59,120 nt of DNA from Niveispirillum sp. (GTDB taxonomy: Bacteria; Pseudomonadota; Alphaproteobacteria; Azospirillales; Azospirillaceae). A program made the translations under genes and the position numbers. The stretch covers positions 1 to 59,120 of the forward strand of contig NZ_JAGOGJ010000032.1 in the NCBI RefSeq assembly GCF_017996735.1, given 5' to 3'. This document shows positions 33,354 to 41,717 of the stretch, piece by piece (position 1 is the first letter of the stretch; each line of letters opens with the position of its first letter). Under the pieces are notes generated by a model. That model worked only from the letters and a program-made list of their open reading frames with translations. It had not been told where the DNA came from and ran no database searches.

Positions 33354-34148
33354 GTGTCCAGCCCCCAGGAAATCGCCCAGCGTTTTGTCGCCGCCCGCCG
33401 TGCCGCCACGGCCCTGCCGGATTATCCCGGCACCATCCCGGACAATCTGACGACCTCCTATGATATCCAGGATGTGGCGCGGTCGCTGTGGCCGACGCCG
33501 GTGCGGGGCTGGAAGATCGGCATGGTGCCGCCGGCCTTCCGGGAAAAGCTGGGGGCCATGCGTCTGGCCGGTCCCGTCTTTGACGGCAATGTCTGGGATT
33601 ACAGCGAGGGGCAGGTGATCGACCTGCCCATCATTCCCGGCGGTTTTGCCGCCGTGGAAGGCGAATTTGTGGTGAAGCTGGGCGCCGACATGCCGGCCGA
33701 CGGCCCGTCGGACGAGGCGGAGGCACGGGGCCTGATCGGCTCGATCCATGCCGGCATCGAACTGGCCGGCAGCCCGCTGGCCACCATCAACAAGCTGGGC
33801 CCCACCGTGGTGGTCAGCGATTTCGGCAATAATGCCGGCCTGATTGTCGGCCCGGAACTGACGGGATGGCGGGATGCGGCCCCGGAAAGCCTGACGGTGG
33901 AAACGCAGATCGAGGGCGCGGTCGTCGGCACCGGCAGCTTTGCCAGCATTCCTGGTACCCCGGTGCAGGCCGTTGCCTTCCTGCTGGCCCATTGCCGGAC
34001 CCGCGGCATCGCGCTGCCGGCCGGAACCCTGATCACCACGGGGGCGGTCACGGGCATTCACGATATCGCGCTCGGTCAGTCCTCCACCGTCACCTTCGCG
34101 CCGGGTGGCGCCATCAAGGTGCGGACGGTGCAGGCCCAGCCGCGCTGA
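33354..34148 (+). CDS. 2-keto-4-pentenoate hydratase/fumarylacetoacetase-fold protein
   Basis: 264 residues from a GTG at 33354 with AGGAG 7 bases upstream. Fold markers are GWKIGM near residue 52, a metal-site region AAVEGEFVVKLG, and EAGIELAG-type segment HAGIELAG; the C-terminus has LPAGTLITTGAVTG. MhpD-like enzymes hydrate 2-keto-4-enoic acids; members in sugar clusters act on 2-keto-3-deoxy acids. The upstream operator ties it to pectin use, so an unsaturated uronate or deoxy-keto acid is a reasonable but unproven substrate. Its stop codon abuts the stop of convergent galM with no gap. Confidence 0.8.
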   Translation: MSSPQEIAQRFVAARRAATALPDYPGTIPDNLTTSYDIQDVARSLWPTPVRGWKIGMVPPAFREKLGAMRLAGPVFDGNVWDYSEGQVIDLPIIPGGFAAVEGEFVVKLGADMPADGPSDEAEARGLIGSIHAGIELAGSPLATINKLGPTVVVSDFGNNAGLIVGPELTGWRDAAPESLTVETQIEGAVVGTGSFASIPGTPVQAVAFLLAHCRTRGIALPAGTLITTGAVTGIHDIALGQSSTVTFAPGGAIKVRTVQAQPR

Positions 34149-35228
34149 TCACCCGGTTACACCGAACCGGTAGCTGGAGACGTGGCGGTAGGTCTGCCCC
34201 GGCTCCAGCCGGGCGGTGGGAAAGCGGGGCTGATTGGGGCTGTCGGGGAATTTCTGCGGTTCCAGGCACAGGGCGTCGGACTGCCGGTACAGCCGGCCAC
34301 CCTTGCCGGGCAGGGTCCCGGTCAGGAAATTGCCGGAATAGAATTGCAGCCCCGGCTCCGTGGTCGACAGTTCCAGGGTGCGCCCCGACACGGGATCGGC
34401 CACCCGCGCGGCGAAGGCGGGTTCCGCCCCGCCGCCGGCATCCAGCACAAAATTATGGTCATAGCCGCGGGCCAGCACCAACTGCGCCTCGCCCACGTCG
34501 CGGATGCGGGCGCCGATGGTGTGGGGGGTGCGAAAGTCAAACGGGCTGCCCGCCACCTCCCGCAACTCCCCCGTCGGGATCAGGTTGGCATCGACGGGTG
34601 TATAGCGGCCGGCCGCCAGGGTCAGTTCATGGCCCAGTATGTCTCCGCCCGTCACGGCCCCGCCCAGATTGAAATAGGCGTGATTGGTCAGGTTGACCAC
34701 GGTCGGCGCGTCCGTCGTGGCTGTGATCTCAACCGTCAGGACATTGTCATCCCCCAGGTGATAGCGGGATGTGATGCCCAGGTTGCCGGGAAATCCCTCA
34801 TCTCCGTCCGGGCTGCGGCAGGTGAAGATGGCGTCCGATGTGCTGTGGCTGGTCAGGGTCCAGGGCACAAGGTCAAGCCCCTTCAACCCGCCATGCAGAC
34901 AGTTCGGCCCATCATTGCAGGGTGTCTGGAAGGAGTGGCCGTCCAGTTCAAACCGCCCGCCCGCGATGCGGTTGGCATAGCGCCCGACCGTCGCACCCAG
35001 GAAGGCGCGGTTGGCCAGATATGTCGCCAGATCATCATGGCCCAGCACGATATCAGCCAGCGTGCCATGGCGATCCGGCATCCATAGCGCCTGCAGGCTG
35101 GCGCCCAGGCCGATCAACCGGGCGGCGGCACCGCCCTTGTTGACCAGGGTGACGGCATCGACAGGGGTGCCGTCCGGCATGGTTCCGAACAGGCCGCGTC
35201 CGGCCTGGCTGGGGGCGGCGGTGGGCAT
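34149..35228 (-). CDS. galM: Aldose 1-epimerase (mutarotase)
   Basis: 359 residues. GalM markers: GATVGRYANRIAGGRF, the catalytic His region NHAYFNLGG, PVDANLIPTGE, YDHNFVLD and the catalytic Glu in EPGLQFYSGNFL. It interconverts anomers of aldoses such as galactose or arabinose. ATG at 35228 is preferred because GAGG lies 7 bases upstream; ATG at 35234 and a GTG at 35270 that overlaps the upstream stop are alternatives. It is the last gene of the transporter-regulator-galM operon. Confidence 0.92.
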   Translation of the reverse strand: MPTAAPSQAGRGLFGTMPDGTPVDAVTLVNKGGAAARLIGLGASLQALWMPDRHGTLADIVLGHDDLATYLANRAFLGATVGRYANRIAGGRFELDGHSFQTPCNDGPNCLHGGLKGLDLVPWTLTSHSTSDAIFTCRSPDGDEGFPGNLGITSRYHLGDDNVLTVEITATTDAPTVVNLTNHAYFNLGGAVTGGDILGHELTLAAGRYTPVDANLIPTGELREVAGSPFDFRTPHTIGARIRDVGEAQLVLARGYDHNFVLDAGGGAEPAFAARVADPVSGRTLELSTTEPGLQFYSGNFLTGTLPGKGGRLYRQSDALCLEPQKFPDSPNQPRFPTARLEPGQTYRHVSSYRFGVTG

Positions 35229-35266
35229 CGACATACCTCGGCTGGTCTCTTGAAGGGGGAAAGAGG

Positions 35267-35974
35267 TCACGCCCGGTCAAAGCCGGACTGGATCACCTTG
35301 TGCATGGCGGCGGCCGCGGCGGATGCATCGCCGGCTTCGATGGCATCGACGATGGCGGCATGGTCCGCCACGACCTGAGCCTGTAGCTCGGGCCGATCCA
35401 CGGGGGAGGTGAGGGAGAAGGAGGCCAGCAGCGCCACCTCGATCACCGCCGCGAAGGACCGCATCATCGGGTTGCCCGAGGCGCTGCCCACCGCCACATG
35501 GAAATCCAGGTCGGCCTCGGCAAAGCTGCGCTGATCATGCGCCGGGTCACCCATGGCGGCGATGCAGCGGCGCAATTCCGTCAGATCATCGGCCGACCGC
35601 CGCATGGCGGCCAGGGACGCGGCCTGCGGCTCCAGTGCGGTGCGCACCTCCAGCAGGTGGCGGCGCAGGGTCTCGTCCAGACCCTGTCCGACCTTCCAGG
35701 CCAGGACGTCGGCGTCGAAGAAATTCCAATGGATCGGGTCCTGCACCCTTGTGCCGACCCGTGTCTTGGAAATCAGCAGGCCTTTGGCCGACAGGGTCTT
35801 CAACACCTCGCGCAGGGCGGTGCGCGAGATGCCGAACCGCGCCAGAAGCGTGGGTTCCGGCGGCAGGTTGGCGCCCGGCGCATGGATGCCGGTCAGGATC
35901 TCCAGCCCTAAGGTGCGGACGATCTGTTCATGGTTGGACAGCGGACGATCGGCGGCCCAGCGGGCAATGGACAT
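35267..35974 (-). CDS. FadR/GntR-family regulator with FCD ligand-binding domain
   Basis: 235 residues. Winged HTH (EPTLLARFGISRTALREVLKTL, in the GntR pattern) followed by the all-helical FCD domain with metal-binding positions (EVRTALEPQAA, DLDFHVAVGSASGNP, DHAAIVDAIEAGD). Regulators of this group often sense sugar acids (galactonate, gluconate, arabinonate). It lies inside the operon, 3 bp after the second permease and before galM, and probably controls the divergent araD1/transporter promoters at 40.5 kb. Confidence 0.9.
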   Translation of the reverse strand: MSIARWAADRPLSNHEQIVRTLGLEILTGIHAPGANLPPEPTLLARFGISRTALREVLKTLSAKGLLISKTRVGTRVQDPIHWNFFDADVLAWKVGQGLDETLRRHLLEVRTALEPQAASLAAMRRSADDLTELRRCIAAMGDPAHDQRSFAEADLDFHVAVGSASGNPMMRSFAAVIEVALLASFSLTSPVDRPELQAQVVADHAAIVDAIEAGDASAAAAAMHKVIQSGFDRA

Positions 35975-35977
35975 GGT

Positions 35978-36955
35978 CTACCCCGTGCGCCCGGTGGGAG
36001 CGGAGAAATGCAGGATCAGGCGTTGCAGCCCGATGAATATGAACAAAAGCATGCCGATGGCAATCTTCGTCCACCAGGAGGACAGGCTGCCATCGAAGGT
36101 GATCCAGGTCAGGATCAGCCCCTGGATCAGCACGCCGATCAGCGATCCCGCCATGCCGCCGACGCCACCGGACAGAAGTGTGCCGCCAATGACGACGGCC
36201 GCGATGGCGTCCAGTTCCACACCGACACCGGTCAGGGCATAGCCCGAACGCGTATAGAGCGAGAAGATGATGCCGGCGAGCCCGGCCATGGTGCTGGAGA
36301 ACCCATAGACCAGGATGGTGGTGCGGCCGGTGTCGATCCCCATCAGGCCGGCAAAGCGGCTGTTGCCGCCCAGCGCATAGACCTTCAGCCCTGCCCGTGT
36401 GAAATGCAGCAGCACCCCGCCTGCCAGGAAGGCCAGCAGCATCAGCAGGGCGATCAGGCCCAGACGTCCGCCGCCGGGCAGCGAAAGCGACAGGCCCGAC
36501 AAGGTCTGATAGAAGCCGTGCCGCACGGGGATGCTGTCGGTGGACAGAAGCAGGGCGGCCCCCCGCGCCAGGAACATCGCCGTCAGGGTCACGATGAAGG
36601 GCGGGGCCTTCAGCCAATGGATGGCGGCGCCAACCCCGCAACCGAACAGCGCACCGCCGGCCAGGACGATGGTGAAGGCCACCAGCGGATGCAGGCCCGC
36701 CCCTTCGATCATCACCGCCAGGGCCACGGTCGTGAAGCCCATGACGGCCCCCACCGACAGGTCGATGCCGCCCGACAGGATGACAAAGGTCATGCCGACC
36801 GCCAGAACGCCCAGAAAGGCGTTGTCCGTCAGCAGGTTACCGATGACGCGCGTGCCCAGCATGGCGGGGAACTGCACGGCACAGGCGGCATAGAGCAGGA
36901 TGAAGACGCCGACGGTGATCAGCAGGGGCAGGGTGCGGGCATCAAGGCGCATCAT
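35978..36955 (-). CDS. Sugar ABC transporter permease, YjfF type
   Basis: 325 residues, about nine hydrophobic segments. AVGMTFVILSGGIDLSVGAV is the RbsC-family signature, and the C-terminal VVIGGTLLSGGVGGMAGSLIG is conserved. The start overlaps the stop of the upstream permease gene by 4 bases. Gene order binding protein-ATPase-permease-permease equals E. coli ytfQ-ytfR-ytfT-yjfF, a galactofuranose importer. Confidence 0.88.
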   Translation of the reverse strand: MMRLDARTLPLLITVGVFILLYAACAVQFPAMLGTRVIGNLLTDNAFLGVLAVGMTFVILSGGIDLSVGAVMGFTTVALAVMIEGAGLHPLVAFTIVLAGGALFGCGVGAAIHWLKAPPFIVTLTAMFLARGAALLLSTDSIPVRHGFYQTLSGLSLSLPGGGRLGLIALLMLLAFLAGGVLLHFTRAGLKVYALGGNSRFAGLMGIDTGRTTILVYGFSSTMAGLAGIIFSLYTRSGYALTGVGVELDAIAAVVIGGTLLSGGVGGMAGSLIGVLIQGLILTWITFDGSLSSWWTKIAIGMLLFIFIGLQRLILHFSAPTGRTG

Positions 36956-37956
36956 GCCGTCCCCCGCCGCGTCAGCCGGGCCGTCATCCGGGCCAGCACC
37001 GGCCCGCAGGCCGGCGATTGCACCACCAGCACCAGGGCAACAACCACAGCCATCAGCAACAGATTGAGTTCAGGGGGCAAGCCGGAGCGCAGGATGCAGG
37101 TGCGCATGCCCTGCAGGATGAGGGCGCCCAGCACCGACAATCCGATGCTGAACCGGCCGCCATACAGGCTGGTGCCGCCGATGACCACGGCCAGGATGGC
37201 GTCCAGTTCCAGCCAGAGGCCGGCATTGTTGGCATCCGCCCCGCGTATGTCGGCCGTAGCGATCAATCCCGCCAACGCCGCCATCAGGCCCGACCAGACA
37301 TAGACACCGATCAGCAGCGCGGGCGCCGGAACCCCGGCCAGCCGGGCGGCGCGCGGGCTTGTGCCCACCGATTCGATAAACAGGCCCAGCGCCGTGCCGC
37401 GCACCAGCAGGCCGGTGCCGATGGCGGCGGCCAGGGCAAGGAGGACCGGCAGGGGCAGGCCCAGCAGACTGGCCGAACTGACCCCCGCCAGGCCTGCATC
37501 GGTGAAGGTCAGGACACGGCCCTGCGTGATCATCTGTGCGATGCCGCGCCCAGCCACCATCAGGATCAGGGTGGCAACGATGGGCTGCATGCGGAAGATC
37601 GTGACCAGCACGCCGTTCCACAGGCCACAGGCCAGACCCGTGCCCAAGGCGGCCAGAATGGCAACGGGCCAGGCGTGGCCCGCATTCACGGTCGCGGCAG
37701 CCACGGCCCCGGCGATGGCCATGACGGCGCCCACCGACAGGTCGATGCCGCGCGTGGCGATGACGGGCGCCATGCCCACGGCCAGCAGCATGACGGGGGC
37801 ACCCCGGTTCAGAATATCGATGATGCCGCCGAACAGGCGCCCATCGACCAGCCGCACCTCAAGAAAACCCGGTGCGACCAGGACATTCGCCAGCAGCACG
37901 ATGGCCAGCAGCAACAGGCGGGAACGGGCGGCGGCGAACCAGGCCGGCGTATTCAT
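36952..37956 (-). CDS. Sugar ABC transporter permease, YtfT type
   Basis: 334 residues, multiple membrane helices. AVGMAPVIATRGIDLSVGAV and LDAILAVVIGGTSLYGGRFS mark the RbsC/YtfT family. It pairs with the YjfF-type permease; both ends overlap neighbours by 4 bases (ATGA), so translation is coupled through the operon. Confidence 0.88.
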   Translation of the reverse strand: MNTPAWFAAARSRLLLLAIVLLANVLVAPGFLEVRLVDGRLFGGIIDILNRGAPVMLLAVGMAPVIATRGIDLSVGAVMAIAGAVAAATVNAGHAWPVAILAALGTGLACGLWNGVLVTIFRMQPIVATLILMVAGRGIAQMITQGRVLTFTDAGLAGVSSASLLGLPLPVLLALAAAIGTGLLVRGTALGLFIESVGTSPRAARLAGVPAPALLIGVYVWSGLMAALAGLIATADIRGADANNAGLWLELDAILAVVIGGTSLYGGRFSIGLSVLGALILQGMRTCILRSGLPPELNLLLMAVVVALVLVVQSPACGPVLARMTARLTRRGTA

Positions 37957-39485
37957 GCCGCCCGTCCCGACGGTTCACCGTCCACCGGCCGGACAATCGC
38001 GTCGATGATGGCGGCGGGCGTCACCTCGGCCCCTGTCAGCATGCCGGCCTGCCGGCGCTCCCGCATCACCAGCACACGGTCGGCATAGGCCGCTACCTCT
38101 TCGATCTCCGAGGAGATGACATAGAGCGCCATGCCGTCGTTCCGCAATTCTTCCAGCAACAGAATGATCTCCGCATGCGCGCCGACATCGATGCCGCGTG
38201 TCGGCTCGTCCAGGATCAACAGACGCGGCCGCGTGGCCAGCCAGCGGGCCAGCAGCGCCTTCTGCTGATTGCCGCCGGACAGAAGCTGGATGGGTTTTTC
38301 CGCATCGGGCGTGCGGATGTTCAGCAACCGGATATAGTCGTCGGCCAGCGCCCGCTGGCGGGCCGGCGGCACCCGTTTCCACCATCCCTGGCGGGCCTGC
38401 AGCGCCAGCACGATATTTTCCCGGACCGACAGATCGGCCACGATACCATCCAGTTTCCGGTCTTCCGGACAAAAGCCGAAACCCAGGCGGATGGCATCGC
38501 GCGGCCCTTTCAGCGTGACCGGTTTGCCATCAACCAGCACGCCGCCCGTGTCCGCCCGCACCGCCCCGAACAGAAGCAGGGCCGTTTCCGTGCGGCCTGA
38601 CCCCAAAAGCCCCGCCACGCCCAGAACCTCTGCCTGCCGGATTTCCGCCGTGAAGGGGGATACAAGGTTGCGGCGGCCCAGACCCGTCACCTGCACAACG
38701 ATGTCACCCGGCGCGACCGCCGTGCGCCGCTGCAGATGGCTTTCCGTGGCCGGCAGGCTGCCCAGCATCATGGCCACAAGGTCCAGGCGGGCCAGATCGG
38801 CCGTCAGCCGCTCGCCCACCAGTTTCCCGCCGCGCAGCACCGTGATGCGGTCCGTGACGGTATAGACCTGATCCAGGAAATGCGTGACGAACAGGATGGC
38901 CAGCCCCGACGCGGCCAGTTCCCGCATCAGCCTGAACAGCACGGCCACTTCGGCGCTGTCCAGGCTGGCGGTCGGTTCGTCCAGGATCAGGACACGGGCC
39001 GACATGTCCACGGCCCGCGCGATGGCGATCAATTGCTGCACGGCCGTGGAGAAGGCGGACAGCGGCAATGCCGGATCGATGGACAGGCCGAAGCGCGCCA
39101 GAAGGGCGGACCCCTCCCGCCGCATGCGGGCGCGGTCGACCAGCCCGAAACGTGTCGGCTCGCGTCCCAGATAGATATTCTCCGCCACCGACAGGTTGGG
39201 CAGCAGGGTTATCTCCTGGTACACCGCGACGATGCCGTTTGCCGCCGCGTCCGCCGGGTTCTTCGGCCGGATGGCGCGGCCGTCCAGGTGGATGGTGCCG
39301 TCATCGATCGGCTGCGCCCCGGTCAGCAGGTTGATCAGGGTCGATTTGCCGGCCCCGTTCTCCCCCAGCAGGGCGTGGATCTCCCCGGCGCGCAGGGTCA
39401 GATCAACGCCATCCAGGGCACGCACGCCCGGAAAGGTCCGTGTCAGCCCGCGCACCGCCAACACCATCGAAGCGGTGTCGCCCAT
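37953..39485 (-). CDS. Sugar ABC transporter ATP-binding protein, two ABC domains (YtfR type)
   Basis: 510 residues with two fused ATPase domains, as in RbsA/YtfR. Domain 1: Walker A GENGAGKST, Walker B VLILDEPTASLD, with a weak signature (FSTAVQQLIAIARA). Domain 2: degenerate P-loop (GLLGSGRTE), intact signature LSGGNQQKALLAR and Walker B LLILDEPTRGIDVG. It energises the two downstream permeases. The ATG shares one base with the stop of the binding-protein gene. Confidence 0.93.
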   Translation of the reverse strand: MGDTASMVLAVRGLTRTFPGVRALDGVDLTLRAGEIHALLGENGAGKSTLINLLTGAQPIDDGTIHLDGRAIRPKNPADAAANGIVAVYQEITLLPNLSVAENIYLGREPTRFGLVDRARMRREGSALLARFGLSIDPALPLSAFSTAVQQLIAIARAVDMSARVLILDEPTASLDSAEVAVLFRLMRELAASGLAILFVTHFLDQVYTVTDRITVLRGGKLVGERLTADLARLDLVAMMLGSLPATESHLQRRTAVAPGDIVVQVTGLGRRNLVSPFTAEIRQAEVLGVAGLLGSGRTETALLLFGAVRADTGGVLVDGKPVTLKGPRDAIRLGFGFCPEDRKLDGIVADLSVRENIVLALQARQGWWKRVPPARQRALADDYIRLLNIRTPDAEKPIQLLSGGNQQKALLARWLATRPRLLILDEPTRGIDVGAHAEIILLLEELRNDGMALYVISSEIEEVAAYADRVLVMRERRQAGMLTGAEVTPAAIIDAIVRPVDGEPSGRAA

Positions 39486-40477
39486 CAGTACAGGTCCTTG
39501 CGCCGTTCATATTCGGCGGCGGCCGTATCGGGCAGATACAGGGTCGACGGTGTCTGCACCCATTTCGGCGGGACGGTGCCGTCCTTCTTGTACGCCGTCA
39601 GCATGTCATAGGCGGGTCCCGCCATGTTCGGCGTGAGTTCAACGGTGGCATTGGCATCACCATCGGCCATGGCCTTGAAGATATCCGGCACGCCGTCGAT
39701 GGACACGGCCAGGATGTCGCTGCCCGGCTTCAGGCCCGCTTCCTTCATGGCCTGGATGGCGCCGATCATCATATCGTCATTATGGGCATAGACGGCGCAG
39801 ATGCTGCCGGGCGCCTCGGCCTTGATGAAGCCCTCCATCACCTCCTTGCCCTTGGCCCGCGTGAAATCGCCGGACTGGGTGCGGACGATCTGGATATTGC
39901 CGGGGCCGGCAATGCCTTCCTCGAAGCCCTTCTTGCGGTTGGCAACCAGACTGGCGCCGATGGTGCCCTGCAATTCCACGACGCGGCAGTCGCGGCCCGC
40001 CAGCTTTTCCGCCAACCAGCGGCCGGCCACGCGCCCCTCCTCCACCGTGTCGGAGGTGACGGAGGACAGGTAGAGGCTGGGGTCGGCCGTGTCGATCAGA
40101 CGGTCCAGCAACACGACGGGAATGTTGGCGGCCTTTGCTTCACCCAGCACTTCATCCCACCCGGAGGAGATGACAGGCGCCAGCAGGATGGCGTCCACGC
40201 CCTGGGCAATGAAGGAGCGGACGGCCTTGATCTGGTTGGCCTGCTGTTGCTGGGCATCGGAGACTTTCAGGGTGATGCCGCGCTTTTCCGCCTCGCTGCG
40301 CGCCAGCTTGGTTTCCGCCGCGCGCCAGCCGGACTCAGACCCGATCTGAGAGAAGCCGATGGTCAGGCCGCCGGGCGCGGTCTTGTCGGCGGCCTTATCG
40401 GTGCTTGCCTTCTCCCCGCAGCCCGTCATGACGGCCAGCATCAGGGCCATGGCCCCCCATGTCGCGAAACCTTTCAT
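39485..40477 (-). CDS. Sugar-binding protein of the YtfQ-type furanose ABC transporter, predicted lipoprotein
   Basis: 330 residues. The N-terminus MKGFATWGAMALMLAVMTGC contains a lipobox (VMTGC), implying lipidation instead of a free periplasmic protein. The mature part has the ribose/galactofuranose-binding fold: TIGFSQIGSESGWRAAET, KAVRSFIAQGVDAILLAPV, VYAHNDDMMIGAIQAM, and VSIDGVPDIFKAMADGD. GFSQIGSESxWR is the typical YtfQ entry. AGAGGG lies 5 bases before the ATG at 40477. First gene of a six-gene operon running to galM. Confidence 0.9.
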   Translation of the reverse strand: MKGFATWGAMALMLAVMTGCGEKASTDKAADKTAPGGLTIGFSQIGSESGWRAAETKLARSEAEKRGITLKVSDAQQQQANQIKAVRSFIAQGVDAILLAPVISSGWDEVLGEAKAANIPVVLLDRLIDTADPSLYLSSVTSDTVEEGRVAGRWLAEKLAGRDCRVVELQGTIGASLVANRKKGFEEGIAGPGNIQIVRTQSGDFTRAKGKEVMEGFIKAEAPGSICAVYAHNDDMMIGAIQAMKEAGLKPGSDILAVSIDGVPDIFKAMADGDANATVELTPNMAGPAYDMLTAYKKDGTVPPKWVQTPSTLYLPDTAAAEYERRKDLY

Positions 40478-40569
40478 CGCACCCTCTGTCGTTATCCATC
40501 CCCGGGCGGTGCTGGCGCCTTCTTGCCGAGGCTGCATCGCCAAATCATGCTTGGAAAAGCATTAGTATT

Positions 40570-40575
40570 ATTATA
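40570..40575 (-). promoter_or_regulatory. -10-like TATAAT in the divergent ytfQ/araD1 region
   Basis: The minus strand reads GATATAATAATACTAATG within an otherwise GC-rich 175-bp spacer. TATAAT is a perfect -10; no convincing -35 at standard spacing, which is common for activator- or repressor-controlled promoters. Confidence 0.35.
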
Positions 40576-40652
40576 TCACCACGTCCAGCGCCAATTACCC
40601 CTCTCCGACGGCGCCCCGTTGTCCGGAACATATTATCCTCAGGAGCGAGCCT

Positions 40653-41648
40653 ATGGCATGGCGTTTGACCCAATATCTGGACATGCAAGGCGAACGGGCC
40701 GTGGCGCTGCGCCGGGATGATGGGCCGGGGCGGCGGCTGACCGGTGTCGCGACCACCTATGATCTGGCGTGGCGGGCCATCGCGGCCGGGGACGATCTGC
40801 TGTCCTTGGCCACGTCTCTGGCCACGGGGGAGGAGGTGGACCTTGCCGCCGCCCTGGCGGGGGGCCGGGTGCTGTCGCCGCTGGACCATCCCGATCATGC
40901 CCATCTGCTGGTTGCCGGCACCGGCCTGACGCATCTGGGCTCGGCGGAGGGGCGGGACAAGATGCATCGGGATCTGGCCGATCCGACCAAGCAGACCGAC
41001 TCGATGCGCATGTTCCGGCTGGGCCTGGAGGGTGGGAAACCGGCACAGGGAGAGATCGGCGTGCAGCCGGAATGGTTCTACAAGGGCGACGGCTCCATCC
41101 TGGCTCGCCCTGATGGCGATCTGGTCTCCCCCTTCTTCGCCCTGGATGGCGGGGAGGAACCGGAAATCGCGGGCCTGTACATCGTGGGGCCCGATGGCAG
41201 TGTGTTCCGGCTGGGCTATGCCCTGGGCAATGAATTTTCCGACCATGTGACCGAGCGGCAGAACTATCTCCACCTGGCGCATTCCAAGTTGCGCGTCTGC
41301 GCCATCGGGCCGGAACTGCTGCTGGGCGACCTGCCGGCCGATATCCGGGGCACGACGCGTATCGTGCGCGACGGCATGACCGTGTGGGAAAAGCCGTTCC
41401 TGTCGGGGGAAGCCAACATGTCCCATAGTCTGGCCAACCTGGAATATCATCACTTCAAGTATGATGGGTTCCGCCGGCCGGGTGATGCCCATGTGCATTA
41501 TTTCGGCACGGCCACCCTTTCCTTCAGCGACGGCTTCACGACCCGCCCCGGCGACCGGTTCGAAGTGGAGGCGGCGCCGTTCGGCCTGCCGCTGCGCAAC
41601 CGGCTGGCCCAGGCGGAGACAAGGAAGGTCGTGGTGAAGGGCCTCTGA
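40653..41648 (+). CDS. araD1: AraD1/GguC-family protein, probable L-2-keto-3-deoxyarabonate dehydratase
   Basis: 331 residues of the fumarylacetoacetase-like fold. Recognisable features are AGTGLTHLGSAEGRDKMH, GVQPEWFYKGDGS, the acidic metal-site region GGEEPEIAGLY and YALGNEFSDHVTERQNYLHLAHSKL (in pieces). This matches the AraD1/GguC family, which lies beside sugar ABC transporters in alphaproteobacteria and dehydrates L-2-keto-3-deoxyarabonate in oxidative arabinose breakdown. Divergence from the YtfQ-type transporter supports a pentose or furanose substrate. Specificity is inferred from family and position. Confidence 0.82.
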   Translation: MAWRLTQYLDMQGERAVALRRDDGPGRRLTGVATTYDLAWRAIAAGDDLLSLATSLATGEEVDLAAALAGGRVLSPLDHPDHAHLLVAGTGLTHLGSAEGRDKMHRDLADPTKQTDSMRMFRLGLEGGKPAQGEIGVQPEWFYKGDGSILARPDGDLVSPFFALDGGEEPEIAGLYIVGPDGSVFRLGYALGNEFSDHVTERQNYLHLAHSKLRVCAIGPELLLGDLPADIRGTTRIVRDGMTVWEKPFLSGEANMSHSLANLEYHHFKYDGFRRPGDAHVHYFGTATLSFSDGFTTRPGDRFEVEAAPFGLPLRNRLAQAETRKVVVKGL

Positions 41649-41717
41649 TCCGGCCGGGGCCGTGACAAAAGCGCGGTTCCGGTCTAGGAAGGGCTTTCCA
41701 ACGAGAGGGAAAGCCCC

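Noticed and set aside
36222..36234. GACACCGGTCAGG inside the YjfF-type permease gene
   Set aside because: Resembles the operator core but lacks the leading T and the palindrome, and it lies inside a coding region; regarded as chance.
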